Below are positions 8,242 to 18,902 of a stretch of 64,000 bases of DNA, in pieces; position 1 is the stretch's first letter, and every line of letters starts with the position of its first letter. The position numbers and the translations under genes were made by a program. The stretch is from assembly GCF_964259225.1 (NCBI RefSeq), contig NZ_CAXVKN010000002.1; one strand, given 5' to 3'. The stretch is from Catenibacterium mitsuoka_A (GTDB taxonomy: Bacteria; Bacillota_I; Bacilli_A; Erysipelotrichales; Coprobacillaceae). The notes under the pieces were generated by a model. The model saw nothing but the letters and a program-made list of their open reading frames with translations. It was not told where the DNA came from and did not search any database.

Positions 8242-8921
8242 TGCATGTACCTCCTGTAGGCATGGTATTTTTCAATAATATCTTTTGATTTTCTAGATAC
8301 ATTAAATGTTTGGTTGTTCATAAGAGTCACACTTTGATTATTAATTTTAGTAACATATTTAAAATTAATAATGGTATATGAGTTGATCTTATAGAATGCT
8401 ACATTGGAACATAACTCTTCAGAACATTTCTTTAATGTTGTGTATTGAACATATTCATTATCTTCTGTGTAAAAGGTACATGTATTTCTATGGGATTGAA
8501 CATAGATGATATCCTTGAGATTAATGTATTGATTGTTTTTCTTATCAACGAGATATTGTTTATGGTTTTCAGCCTGATCTTTATCTATCTTGATAAATAA
8601 TCTTTCTAAATCATCTTCATAAGATGTTTTTCTTATAAAGAAATAAAGCGCAATATCAAAACAATCATAAACAAGTGTTTCATTACTAGACATGAATATG
8701 ATGCGTGTATTCTTATTATCTATACTTTTCGCAATAGTGATACCATTATCCTGCATTAATAGAATATCTATAAACAAATAATCATAATCTTTTAATTGAA
8801 GTGATTTGAAATCATTATTAAATACATCAATACTACTTTTACTAAAGCATGTATTTTCTTCTATCTTATTCTTTATGACTTGGCTGAATTGAGTATCGTC
8901 ATCTATTATTCCTATTTTCAT
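8238..8921 (-). CDS. LytTR-family response regulator
   Basis: 227 residues. The receiver domain has the acidic pocket IIDDD (7-9), the phospho-acceptor in LFIDILLMQ (Asp 51) and Lys 97 in FIRKTS. A LytTR DNA-binding domain fills about residues 125-225 (YVQSHRNTCTFYT...YKINSYTIINFKYV). The start at 8921 is chosen because GGGAG lies nine bases upstream; an earlier in-frame ATG lacks a site. It pairs with the sensor gene and probably controls the ABC operon next door, as LytTR regulators often do with peptide export or immunity genes. Confidence 0.88.
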   Translation of the reverse strand: MKIGIIDDDTQFSQVIKNKIEENTCFSKSSIDVFNNDFKSLQLKDYDYLFIDILLMQDNGITIAKSIDNKNTRIIFMSSNETLVYDCFDIALYFFIRKTSYEDDLERLFIKIDKDQAENHKQYLVDKKNNQYINLKDIIYVQSHRNTCTFYTEDNEYVQYTTLKKCSEELCSNVAFYKINSYTIINFKYVTKINNQSVTLMNNQTFNVSRKSKDIIEKYHAYRRYMQ

Positions 8922-9028
8922 CTTATGTAGCTCCCAACTGAATATGTACATTATTAATTGATGTTTCTATTGTATCATGATATTGGGGTTATAAGAAAAA
9001 ACTACAATACTAAATTATGTAAAATTTA

Positions 9029-9343
9029 AACCTAGGTGTAGAAGTATGTAATGCAACTCTGAAGGTAATGTATGTAAGACTTCCTGACTTATTAGCTGAA
9101 TTAAATCTTGCAACGGTTCAGGAAAATTACAGAAAGAGAATAAATCAATACATAAAGTGTAATCTTTTAATACTGGAAAAGAGATATCGTATTCATTCAA
9201 CAGTATTCTGCTCTCAGTTTGATGTTGCAGGATGGCACAGTAAGCTTGGTGGAGGTGCCTTAGCTGATGCAATAATGGATAGAATAATATCAAAATCACA
9301 GACAATAAAAATCTTTGGTGATAAGTCAATGAGAAGCAGATAA
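9029..9343 (+). pseudogene. istB: IS21-family IstB (transposase helper ATPase) remnant
   Basis: The reading frame carries LGVEVCNATLKVMYVRLPDLLAEL only as a run of recognisable pieces: the IstB segment YVRLPDLLAEL, then LLILE, then a jump to STVFCSQFDVAGWH and DAIMDRI, and a C-terminal KSMR. The N-terminus with Walker A is missing, and an internal deletion removes the stretch between LLILDE and the SQF motif. No IstA partner remains. It is a decayed insertion sequence. Confidence 0.8.
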
Positions 9344-9352
9344 ACAAAAAAT

Positions 9353-9387
9353 AATCCTGACTGTACTTTATTTACAGTCAGGATTTT
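9353..9387 (+). terminator. Perfect hairpin after the IstB remnant
   Basis: AATCCTGACTGTA (9353-9365) pairs fully with TACAGTCAGGATT (9373-9385), 13 bases, followed by TT. It looks like an intrinsic terminator, although the T-run is short. Confidence 0.55.
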
Positions 9388-9388
9388 A

Positions 9389-9453
9389 GGTGGTCAGGTT
9401 CATCGGAATGGTTGGTCAACCCAATCAGAATGAGTGATCAACTAAAGTGGAAT
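9389..9453. repeat. Three degenerate 21-22 bp repeats, probable IS21 right end
   Basis: Three consecutive units at 9389-9409, 9410-9431 and 9432-9453 share a TGGTCA/TGATCA core and each end in GAAT. IS21-family termini typically carry repeated transposase-binding sites of this kind, which fits the IstB remnant just upstream. Confidence 0.5.
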
Positions 9454-9519
9454 AATCAATATTACAGAAATTTCTGAAAAAAGCAGAAAAAGAACATATA
9501 AAATATTAGACATACTCTA

Positions 9520-10644
9520 CTATTCTAATAATTCTAAAACTCTTTTTTGAATAATTTCTTCCAAATATTTGAGTCTTTTTCTAGGTAATCGATATTTATA
9601 ATGACTTTCGAACTTGAAACCTATTAATTTTTTTAGTTTTTCCTTTTGTCTTTTTGTCATACGTGGTTTTACAAAAGCAATAAAATCTTGATATGTGGCA
9701 GGAAGTCTTGTTTGGATGTATTGATTAATATTTTTAAAATCATCATCCATAGCATAACAAAGAAGTGATAATCCATTATCAAAAATAGGCGCACATCCCA
9801 CAATTTTATTTGATTTATTATCAATTAAAAAACCAAAGTTACCAAAATGACGATCTTCATTTAAAATAACTGCATCAAAAACAAGCATATCTAATAATTC
9901 TTGATAATAGCTTTCACCTAGCTTTTTATAATAATCAATAACTGACTCTATTCCACCTGTTTTAATAATTCTTCCAACTGGAATATAAGATACATTTTCC
10001 TTTGTGAAAAGTAAACATGTTGAACAAAGCTTCCCTTTCCATTTAGAAAGTCCATAATCTACATAATGTAAATCCATTGTTTTGGCAATTTGTGAAGCAT
10101 AATATTCACTATAAGGTTCTAAGCCACTATTCGCAAATCCTTCTGTTCCTGATTTATAAAGAAGAATATTATTTTTTATTCTTCTCCATGATTTTGCAAG
10201 CATCCCATTTGTTGTAAATTCAGGCGATAAACAGTATTTAGTTCATTTATAGATTCCATATCCTGTAAAAGCAATGGAAGCAATATTTGTATTAAAAGAA
10301 TTATGATAAAGATTTTTATCTTTAAATAAGTCTTTACAATTTTCTTGTACAACCCAATAACTATCATTCAATGATAAGCCTTGACATATATCAATAATAC
10401 CTTTTGTATCTTTTTCATTTAATCCTAATCGAGATAAAAAATTAGAAACATAGGCTCTATTTCTAGGAATCGTCCTTTTTTGAAGCCATTTTTTTAATCC
10501 TTCATTGCTCAATTCTAAGTCTAATGGTAAAAGATATTGTAAATTTTGATTAACAGTATTAATCAAAACTTCTAATCCATCATTTGTATTTTTCATAGAA
10601 AAATACAATAAATCATTATCATACTGTTTTAAAATATAATTCAT
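9520..10644 (-). pseudogene. HipA-like kinase interrupted by one in-frame stop
   Basis: Two segments lie in the same frame on the minus strand: 10644-10243 (133 residues, start with AGGAAG site) and the continuation to 9520. The first ends TGYGIYK then TGA, and the frame simply continues TKYCLSPEFTTNGMLAKSWRR. The N-part has the solo-HipA features GLSLNDSYWV and IAFTGYG. The C-part has YKSGTEG, PYSEYYAS, the catalytic loop NEDRHFGNFG and metal site PIFDNG. Intact homologues would run straight through, so a single nonsense mutation (for example CGA or AGA to TGA) explains the break. The C-part could still be translated from 10203. Confidence 0.78.
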
Positions 10645-10746
10645 GAAAAACACTTCCTTTCAAAAAATAATTATCTAATAATTTCCATCAAACATAAATA
10701 ATCTGTAATCTTTACTTTTATTACATCCATTTTACCTCATCTTTGA

Positions 10747-10796
10747 AGTAAAAAATAGCGAATTTTAGGTAGTGATACCCACATAAATCGCTATTT
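10747..10796 (-). terminator. Probable terminator downstream of tmRNA
   Basis: AAATAGCGA (10753-10761) pairs with TCGCTATTT (10788-10796); on the minus strand the stem is followed by TTTTT. It is the first good terminator after the tmRNA 3' end, about 75 bases away. Nothing else is seen in 10654-10870. Confidence 0.6.
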
Positions 10797-10871
10797 CTTG
10801 ATTCTTTAAAATATCTTAAAAATGTTGATTTCATCAGTTTTTTTGATGATATCCATTTTAACTCTTAAATT

Positions 10872-11224
10872 TGGTGGAGGCGGGGGGAATCGAACCCCCG
10901 TCCAAAAGCCGTTCCATATCAGGTGTCTACAGTTTATCTTATTGAATCAATTTAAGTATGTTACGATCAATAAGCAATCTTTCGCATACCGATTTCTGAT
11001 TGATTTTCATGAATATAGTCAGAACATCCTATATCCCTTATCTTACAGGTTATGTTACAGACTCTAAAGGTGTAAGCGCAGATAGGTCTGCATTCGCAAG
11101 TCTATGTCGACTATTAAGCGAAAGCGTAATTTGTTCTGTTTCCAGATATTTGTTTGTGCATGTAACGTTTGCCAACGACTGCTGCCTGATTCAAACTGAC
11201 CCCTGTCGAATCCAAGACGCCCCC
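10872..11224 (-). ncRNA. ssrA: tmRNA (ssrA)
   Basis: 353 bases ending in encoded CCA. The 5' end GGGGGCG pairs with CGCCTCC before ACCA (one G-U), and the T-arm GGGGGTTCGATTCCCCC is intact. The tag frame ends AAT TAC GCT TTC GCT TAA TAG, so the appended peptide ends NYAFA. The resume codon is not certain; the open frame extends back through GGC AAA CGT. It lies two bases after the smpB stop, in the usual smpB-ssrA order, and rescues stalled ribosomes with SmpB. Confidence 0.95.
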
Positions 11225-11225
11225 A

Positions 11226-11672
11226 TTAATAAGCGCGTTTGAGAGCTTTCTCAATATCGCGCTTAGCATCTTTTTCTTTTAAATCATTACGCTTGTCATA
11301 AAGCTTCTTACCTTTTGCAAGAGCAATTTCTAGCTTTGCTTTTGAGGTATTGAAGTAAAGCTTTGTAGGAACGATTGTTAAACCATCCTCACGAACCTTC
11401 TTCTCTAGTTTACTAATTTCTTTCTTATGAAGCAATAGTTTTCTAATACGTCTAGGTTCATGATTAAAGATATTTCCATTTTCATAAGGGGCAATATACA
11501 TATTCTCAATAAAAGCTTCATGGTCTTTAATTCTTACAAAACAGTCCTTAAGGTTAGCACTGCCTTTGCGAATAGACTTGATTTCAGTACCTTTTAATTC
11601 AATACCTGCTTCAAAAGTTTCTAGGATAAAATAATCATGATATGCTTTTTTGTTATTTGAGATGATTTTCAT
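11226..11672 (-). CDS. smpB: SsrA-binding protein SmpB
   Basis: 148 residues, normal length. Diagnostic segments are FILETFEAGIELKGTEIKSIR, NMYIAPYENGN, RRIRKLLLHKKEI, LTIVPTKLYF and the basic C-terminal helix LYDKRNDLKEKDAKRDIEKA that reaches into the ribosome A-site. Binds tmRNA and delivers it to stalled ribosomes. It sits five bases after rnr and two bases before ssrA, so the rescue components and the RNase that degrades non-stop mRNA are together. Confidence 0.98.
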   Translation of the reverse strand: MKIISNNKKAYHDYFILETFEAGIELKGTEIKSIRKGSANLKDCFVRIKDHEAFIENMYIAPYENGNIFNHEPRRIRKLLLHKKEISKLEKKVREDGLTIVPTKLYFNTSKAKLEIALAKGKKLYDKRNDLKEKDAKRDIEKALKRAY

Positions 11673-11677
11673 ATATA

Positions 11678-13807
11678 TTACCTTCTTGTACGGAATTTTC
11701 TTTTCTTCTTTCTATGACTTCCAGCTTTTACAAGCTCGAAGTCAATTGTCTTTTCTAGCTTATTTGCTTCAAGTACTCTGACTTTTACTGGATCACTCAT
11801 CTTGAACATACGTCCTGTATGTTCACCGATAAGAATAAGATTCTTTTCATCATAAGCATAATAATCATCTGTTAAGGAAGTCATATGAACAAGACCTTCG
11901 ATGGTATTAGGAAGTGATACAAAGAATCCAAAACTTGTAATAGAAGAAATATAACCATCAAATACCTCACCAACATGATGAGACATAAATTCAGCTTTCT
12001 TCATATCTTCTACTTCACGTTCAATATCAATCGCAATTCTTTCACGATTAGAAGACTGTTCAGCAAGTACTGGAATCATTTCTTCAAACTCATTCATTCT
12101 AGAATAATCATTCTTGAATAAGTAAGTTCTAATCAAACGATGTACCAATAAGTCTGGATAACGTCTAATAGGTGATGTGAAGTGTGTATAGAATTCATCT
12201 GCAAGACCGAAGTGTCCAAGACATTGAGCATCATAACGTGCTTTCTGCATTGATCTTAATAATAATGTAGAAATAATATCATGCTCAGGTGTTCCCTTAG
12301 ATTCTTCAATCATACGTGCTAATTCATGAGGGTTGATCTTTTCAAGAGACCCATGAATAGTATAACCCAAAGGCTTCGCAATGGAAACAAATTGTTGTAA
12401 CTTCTCTTTCTTAGGATACTCATGTATACGATAGATAAAAGGTACATCCATCCATTTAAAGTGTTCAGCCACTGTTTCATTAGCACATAACATGAACTCT
12501 TCAATAATATGATCACTCTCACCACGATTTCTTAAGACAACATCTACAGCACGTCCTTTATCATCTACAAGAACCTTTGCTTCATCTACATCAAAGTCAA
12601 TCGCACCACGACGATCTCTCTTCTTTCTTAAGATAGCAGCTAATTCTTTCATATTAAAGAATAACTCAACAGCATCACTGTATTTCTTCTTTAATCCTTT
12701 ATGACCTGCAAGAATCGCATTCACATTATTGTATGTCATACGATGAGAACTTCTAATAACAGTAGGATAGATATTATGATCTACAACCTGCCCTTTATCA
12801 TTGATCTCCATAATACAGCTGATTGCATAACGATCCACACCTTCATTAAGTGAACAGATACCATTAGATAACTTATGAGGCAGCATAGGAATCACTCTAT
12901 CTACAAGATAAATAGAAGTTCCTCTTCTAATCGCTTCCTTATTTAATTCAGTTCCTTCATTCACATAGAATGAAACATCCGCAATATGAACACCTAACTG
13001 ATAATTCCCATTATCTAATTTCTTTAAAGAAATCGCATCATCCAAATCCTTGGCATCATCACCATCAATAGTTACAATCTGCCAATCTCTAATATCTAAA
13101 CGATTAGGAATATCACTTGGATCAATAGACTGAGGAATAGACTCAATCTCATCATAGACTGCCTGTGGAAAATCAATATCTACATCATACTTATTCACAA
13201 CAGATAAGATATCAACACCAGGATCATTCTTATGACCAATAATCTTAACAATATCACCCTTTAAATAAGGCTCGTACTTCTTAATCTCTACGACAACCTT
13301 ATGTCCAGGCATAGCTCCATGTGCATGGGCTTCATCTACATAAATCCAATCAGTAAACTTAGGATCATCAGGCATGATGATGAGTTCTCTTCTACCTTTT
13401 CTGACTAATCCAACAAGTCGAGTCATACCACGTTTAATGATCTTTACAACACGTCCTTCAGGTTTTCCTCTATAGACAGTTGTTTCAATCATAACCTCAT
13501 CCTGATCAAAAGCACCATTGAGGTTCTTACTATTAATATAGTATTCAGTCTCTTCATCAACTTTTACAAAACCAAATCCCTTTTTATTTAAACTCAAAAC
13601 ACCTTTTAAATAATGGAAATCATCAATCAAATGATAGTTATTCTGATTATCTCTAATCACTTCACCATCTTCTTCTAATCTATTCATAAGCTTTACAAAT
13701 GCGATATATTCTTCAGTAGAATCATAATGTAGTGCACTTGCAAGAGCATCTATTCTTCTATCTTTTAAGTCTTTATTCTTTAATAATTCTAAAACATCTT
13801 CTTTCAT
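11678..13807 (-). CDS. rnr: Ribonuclease R
   Basis: 709 residues. Order of parts: N-terminal winged helix (about 1-65), cold-shock/OB domains (KGVLSLNKKGFGFV at about 68), the RNB catalytic domain with the acidic cluster TIDGDDAKDLDDAIS (about 250), the later YTHFTSPIRRYPDL signature, a C-terminal S1 domain (about 620-690) and a lysine/arginine-rich tail. A 3'-5' exonuclease that degrades structured RNA and non-stop mRNAs with tmRNA. Conserved position between secG and smpB. Confidence 0.97.
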   Translation of the reverse strand: MKEDVLELLKNKDLKDRRIDALASALHYDSTEEYIAFVKLMNRLEEDGEVIRDNQNNYHLIDDFHYLKGVLSLNKKGFGFVKVDEETEYYINSKNLNGAFDQDEVMIETTVYRGKPEGRVVKIIKRGMTRLVGLVRKGRRELIIMPDDPKFTDWIYVDEAHAHGAMPGHKVVVEIKKYEPYLKGDIVKIIGHKNDPGVDILSVVNKYDVDIDFPQAVYDEIESIPQSIDPSDIPNRLDIRDWQIVTIDGDDAKDLDDAISLKKLDNGNYQLGVHIADVSFYVNEGTELNKEAIRRGTSIYLVDRVIPMLPHKLSNGICSLNEGVDRYAISCIMEINDKGQVVDHNIYPTVIRSSHRMTYNNVNAILAGHKGLKKKYSDAVELFFNMKELAAILRKKRDRRGAIDFDVDEAKVLVDDKGRAVDVVLRNRGESDHIIEEFMLCANETVAEHFKWMDVPFIYRIHEYPKKEKLQQFVSIAKPLGYTIHGSLEKINPHELARMIEESKGTPEHDIISTLLLRSMQKARYDAQCLGHFGLADEFYTHFTSPIRRYPDLLVHRLIRTYLFKNDYSRMNEFEEMIPVLAEQSSNRERIAIDIEREVEDMKKAEFMSHHVGEVFDGYISSITSFGFFVSLPNTIEGLVHMTSLTDDYYAYDEKNLILIGEHTGRMFKMSDPVKVRVLEANKLEKTIDFELVKAGSHRKKKRKFRTRR

Positions 13808-13830
13808 ATATTCACCTCCAACAAAAGAAA

Positions 13831-13851
13831 AGAGGCACTCATAAGTGCCCC
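13831..13851 (-). terminator. Terminator-like hairpin between secG and rnr
   Basis: Minus-strand GGCACT-TATG-AGTGCC followed by TCTTTTCTTTT. Leaky termination may set the ratio between secG and the rnr-smpB genes. Confidence 0.65.
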
Positions 13852-13858
13852 TTTATTA

Positions 13859-14080
13859 TTATCCTGCCATTTTAATAAGAATTGCGATAACAAAGAATGC
13901 AATACCTAGTCCCACAGTAATACGTGTAAGAACTAAATCCACACCTCTTTCTTTTTGCTGTGCAAAAAGATTAGAGCTCTGGCCAGTTAATGCATTAACA
14001 ATACCATCAGTTTTTCCCGTTTGTAAAAGACACACAATAATTAGGGCTATAGAAACAATGATCAAAAGTACTTCTAACAT
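13859..14080 (-). CDS. secG: Preprotein translocase subunit SecG
   Basis: 73 residues with two membrane helices (about 2-20 and 52-70) and the characteristic loop DGIVNALTGQSSNLFAQQKERG. It is part of the SecYEG channel. The gene stands at the head of the secG-rnr-smpB-ssrA block. Confidence 0.95.
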   Translation of the reverse strand: MLEVLLIIVSIALIIVCLLQTGKTDGIVNALTGQSSNLFAQQKERGVDLVLTRITVGLGIAFFVIAILIKMAG

Positions 14081-14161
14081 TTTTCCTGCCTCCTTCTCTT
14101 TTAGACTTTTTCTACATTAGCGAATAAATAATATCATAAAAATATATCGATTACAACACCT

Positions 14162-15871
14162 TTATTTGTTCGCACCATTGTTGAAGTCAAGGGATACAAT
14201 ACTAAAACGGTTATTCTTTTCTATAAGTGTTACTTTAATATTAATTGTTTGATAGTTGTAGTAGAAATTCTTTTTATTAAATGTAATTTCTAACCCAACA
14301 TCCGTATATTCATAATCCTCTAAACCACTCAATGTGACATCGGATGCTCTTGTATAATTCACTTCATATGTTGTGACTTCATCAAGATTTGTTTTATTCG
14401 CAATCATATCATTCACATTTGCATAATAGCTAGACTTCGCAAACTCTTCAAAGTTATCTAAACGATCACTATAGAAATACTGCGCACCACCAATCTCATC
14501 TTTCTTCTTATTAGAGATAGTAAAGAAATCAATCGCAAATAATGCAGCAACATTTTGACATGTATTTCTCTTAGTATGAGATGCATTAATATCTTCATGT
14601 ACTGATTTCATTAAAGAAGTAGGATGATTTGGCATCTCATAAGTAATGACTGGAGTATTTACTACTGGCTTCTTATCATTATGATTATGATAAACAAGGA
14701 CGCCACTTACTGCAATCACAGCACATAAGAATCCAATAAGAATATATTTCACATGATGTCTTTTTGCTATCATTAAATATGTCTTAGATTCTTTGATCTT
14801 TGGTAAATCATCTCTTTTTAAGAATATATTGAGAATTGTAAGAATTGGTTTATATTTACGTGAAATCATATTGGTATATTCCACGAATATCTCAAATACA
14901 AGGAGTAATAGTGCGAATAATAGAATAGATGCAGTTACACTATATATATGGATAAATGAACAGATAGAGAATAATGCAGTCGCAATATATAGAATAAGAA
15001 CGCTCTTAGTCTGACCTAGTTCTAGTGAGAACATCAATTTATGATGTAAATGTCCTTTATCTGCTTCATCAAAGCGTTGATGATGTACTTTACGTCTAAT
15101 AATCGCAATGAGTGTATCCATAATAGGTACTGCTAATACGACAATAGGTGCCCCTAAAGTAAAGAATGTAGAGGTCTTGAATCCAAATCCTAATAAAGAA
15201 ATCACAGATAACATGAAGCCAATAAATAAAGCCCCACAGTCACCCATAAATATTTTTGCGGGATGGAAATTAAATACTAAAAATCCTCCAATGGATCCTG
15301 CAAGTAAGAGTGTTAATGAAGTGATATCTGTACGTCCATAATGGATAGAAATGAGTCCTGTAGTAACTAGTACAATCATGGATATTCCACCACATAAACC
15401 ATCTAATCCATCAATAAGGTTTACTGCATTGGTAATACCTACAATCCATCCTAGAGTGACTATTAAGGCAATAGAATAAGAAAGAATAGTAGGAATATAA
15501 GGAATAGTAAATCCCTTTAAAGATATACCACCATAAAATATGACTATAAGTGCTGCAGCGACCTGTCCAAGAACCTTCATCTTTGGAGGAAGGTCATGAA
15601 TATCATCATATAAGCCAAACAAGAAAACAATCAAACCACCTATTAATATAGAGTTGATCTGATTATCTGTTTTAAGGAATACCATTGCCCCTATAAGGAA
15701 TGCCACATAGATGGCATATCCACCTGTACGAGGAATAATACCATGATGTACAGTTCTATTATTAGTATGAGCTATTATACCCATTTCTTTTGTGATTTTA
15801 CCGATAAAAGGGGTTAGGATGACTGATATAATGAATGTCACACAGAACGCTAATATATTATTGAGTGTCAT
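14162..15871 (-). CDS. TagO/WecA-type polyprenyl-phosphate sugar-phosphotransferase with extra C-terminal domain
   Basis: 569 residues; start at 15871 after AAGGAGG. Residues 1-345 are the MraY/WecA fold: PRTGGYAIY, the Mg-binding YDDIHDLPP, NAVNLIDGLDGL, FMGDCGA and the soluble loop GHLHHKL. It would transfer a sugar-1-phosphate (probably GlcNAc) to undecaprenyl phosphate to start teichoic acid or capsule synthesis. Unusually, a further helix near 375-395 is followed by about 175 outer residues (KSVHEDINASHTKRNTCQNV...FSIVSLDFNNG) that normal TagO proteins (about 350 residues) lack. The extra domain resembles small secreted beta-rich domains; function unknown. Confidence 0.85.
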   Translation of the reverse strand: MTLNNILAFCVTFIISVILTPFIGKITKEMGIIAHTNNRTVHHGIIPRTGGYAIYVAFLIGAMVFLKTDNQINSILIGGLIVFLFGLYDDIHDLPPKMKVLGQVAAALIVIFYGGISLKGFTIPYIPTILSYSIALIVTLGWIVGITNAVNLIDGLDGLCGGISMIVLVTTGLISIHYGRTDITSLTLLLAGSIGGFLVFNFHPAKIFMGDCGALFIGFMLSVISLLGFGFKTSTFFTLGAPIVVLAVPIMDTLIAIIRRKVHHQRFDEADKGHLHHKLMFSLELGQTKSVLILYIATALFSICSFIHIYSVTASILLFALLLLVFEIFVEYTNMISRKYKPILTILNIFLKRDDLPKIKESKTYLMIAKRHHVKYILIGFLCAVIAVSGVLVYHNHNDKKPVVNTPVITYEMPNHPTSLMKSVHEDINASHTKRNTCQNVAALFAIDFFTISNKKKDEIGGAQYFYSDRLDNFEEFAKSSYYANVNDMIANKTNLDEVTTYEVNYTRASDVTLSGLEDYEYTDVGLEITFNKKNFYYNYQTINIKVTLIEKNNRFSIVSLDFNNGANK

Positions 15872-15976
15872 AGAAGCCTCCTTATTATGCTCATTATATA
15901 TCAAATAGAAAGCATGTGCAAAATAATGAAATTTAGCGCAATGTAAATAAACTATTGTATAATATAGATAGAGCGT

Positions 15977-16027
15977 ATTTATACCATGTAAAATACATAT
16001 TGTTTTTGTTGGTATAAATGATATAAT
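15977..16027 (+). promoter_or_regulatory. mupG promoter region with inverted repeat
   Basis: An extended -10, TGATATAAT, places TATAAT at 16022-16027. Just upstream, ATTTATACCA (15977-15986) and TGGTATAAAT (16010-16019) form a perfect 10-base inverted repeat with a 23-base spacer, a plausible operator for a sugar-responsive regulator. Another TATAAT lies at 15958-15963. Confidence 0.45.
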
Positions 16028-16059
16028 GTTATCGGAAAATAAAAATAGGAGGATTTATT

Positions 16060-17151
16060 ATGCATCGCTTAGGAATTTCAGTTTATCCTGAAAAATCAAC
16101 TCAGAAAGAAGTTTATGATTACTTAGAACTTGCTGCTAAGTATGGCTTCTCAAGAATCTTTACTTGTTTATTATCAGTGAATGATCCAAAAGAAAAGATC
16201 ATGAAGGACTTTGGAGAATTCATGGATAAAGCACATTCATTAGGTTATGTTGTTGCAGTAGACACTAACCCAGAAGTATTTAAACATTTAGGTGCTACTT
16301 ATAGTGATTTAAAACCATTCCATGATATGGGTGTAGATATCATCCGTTTAGATGGTTCATTTGGTACTACAGGAGATATCCAGGTTACTAGAAACCCTTA
16401 TAATATTCAGATTGAATTCAACGGTTCTATGGACCAGGGTGTTGAATTATTATTAGAACAGGGAGGAAACAAGGATCAGGTTATTATCTGTCATAACTTC
16501 TTCCCAGAAAGATATTCTGGTTTAGACTGGAACTATTTCGTTAACTTCAATGCTTATTGGAAATCATTAAATCTTCATACAGCAGCATTCGTATCAAGTA
16601 ACCAGCCACATACACATGGTCCTTGGAATGTATTCTGTGGATTACCAACAGTAGAAATCTTAAGAGGTCTTCCAATTGATTTACAGGCTCGTTTAATGCT
16701 TGCAACTGGAGATGTTGATGATATTATCATTGGTAATGCTTATGCTTCAGAAGAAGAATTAAAAGCTTTATCTGAAGTTGATTACCAGAACATCTGCTTC
16801 AAGATTGATGAAGTAGAAGGTTTATCAGATGTAGAAAAGGAAATCATTTATGATTACTATCCACATTGGGACCGTTATGATCATTCTTCATTCTTCTTAC
16901 GTTCATCTGGAAGCAGAGTAAAGTATAAGAATGAAAGTATCCCACATCGTGAAACAGAACAGAAGATGTTCCATCGTGGTGATGTATTAATCGTTAACGA
17001 TAATTTAGCTCATTATCGTGGTGAATTAGAAATCGCATTAAGAGATATTCCAAATGATGGTGAAAGAAACCTTTGTGGTCATGTAAAAGAAGAAGAAATG
17101 ATGTTCTTAGACATGATTGAACCAGGTCACTATTTCAAGATTATTAAATAA
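16060..17151 (+). CDS. mupG: DUF871/MupG family 6-phospho-N-acetylmuramidase
   Basis: 363 residues, standard length. The opening LGISVYPEKSTQKEVYDYLELAAKYGF is split here into its typical pieces LGISVYPEKS and YLELAAKYGFSRIFT; further marks are DTNPEVFKHLGA, RLDGSFG, CHNFFPERYSGL and HTHGPWNV. The N-terminal TIM barrel (about 1-235) carries the catalytic Asp residues; a C-terminal cyclophilin-like domain ends the protein. MupG cleaves MurNAc-6-phosphate-GlcNAc imported by a PTS during cell-wall recycling. No PTS component or MurQ is in the window. Confidence 0.88.
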   Translation: MHRLGISVYPEKSTQKEVYDYLELAAKYGFSRIFTCLLSVNDPKEKIMKDFGEFMDKAHSLGYVVAVDTNPEVFKHLGATYSDLKPFHDMGVDIIRLDGSFGTTGDIQVTRNPYNIQIEFNGSMDQGVELLLEQGGNKDQVIICHNFFPERYSGLDWNYFVNFNAYWKSLNLHTAAFVSSNQPHTHGPWNVFCGLPTVEILRGLPIDLQARLMLATGDVDDIIIGNAYASEEELKALSEVDYQNICFKIDEVEGLSDVEKEIIYDYYPHWDRYDHSSFFLRSSGSRVKYKNESIPHRETEQKMFHRGDVLIVNDNLAHYRGELEIALRDIPNDGERNLCGHVKEEEMMFLDMIEPGHYFKIIK

Positions 17152-17158
17152 TAGTTGA

Positions 17159-17187
17159 GGCTATATGCATGATGCATATAGCCTTTT
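17159..17187 (+). terminator. Terminator after mupG
   Basis: GGCTATATGCAT and ATGCATATAGCC form a perfect 12-base stem followed by TTTT. Confidence 0.85.
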
Positions 17188-17275
17188 AAGGTGAGATTCA
17201 CATATTTTCATATTTAGAAATATTTTTCATAAATAGGAAGAACAACATATTTTTTCTTATTTTAGATTAGAATAG

Positions 17276-18778
<1,503 letters not shown>

Positions 18779-18792
18779 GAATTGAATTACTG

Positions 18793-18827
18793 AACTGGCG
18801 TGATTCTGTTAATTGCGCCAGTTTTTC
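18793..18827 (+). terminator. Terminator after the GH1 gene
   Basis: AACTGGCG (18793-18800) and CGCCAGTT (near 18816-18822) form a stem followed by a T-run. Confidence 0.8.
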
Positions 18828-18902
18828 TTATAAGATTTTTCTCTTGTAGATACATAGAGTGATGCATTCACAAGATGAGATAAATCATTGGTACACATAT
18901 TA

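Noticed and set aside
9015..9347. Long open frame on minus opposite the IstB remnant
   Set aside because: It is the antisense shadow of the recognisable IstB fragment and has no ribosome site.
10822..11242. Two open frames on plus
   Set aside because: They lie on the strand opposite the tmRNA and reflect its sequence, not protein coding.
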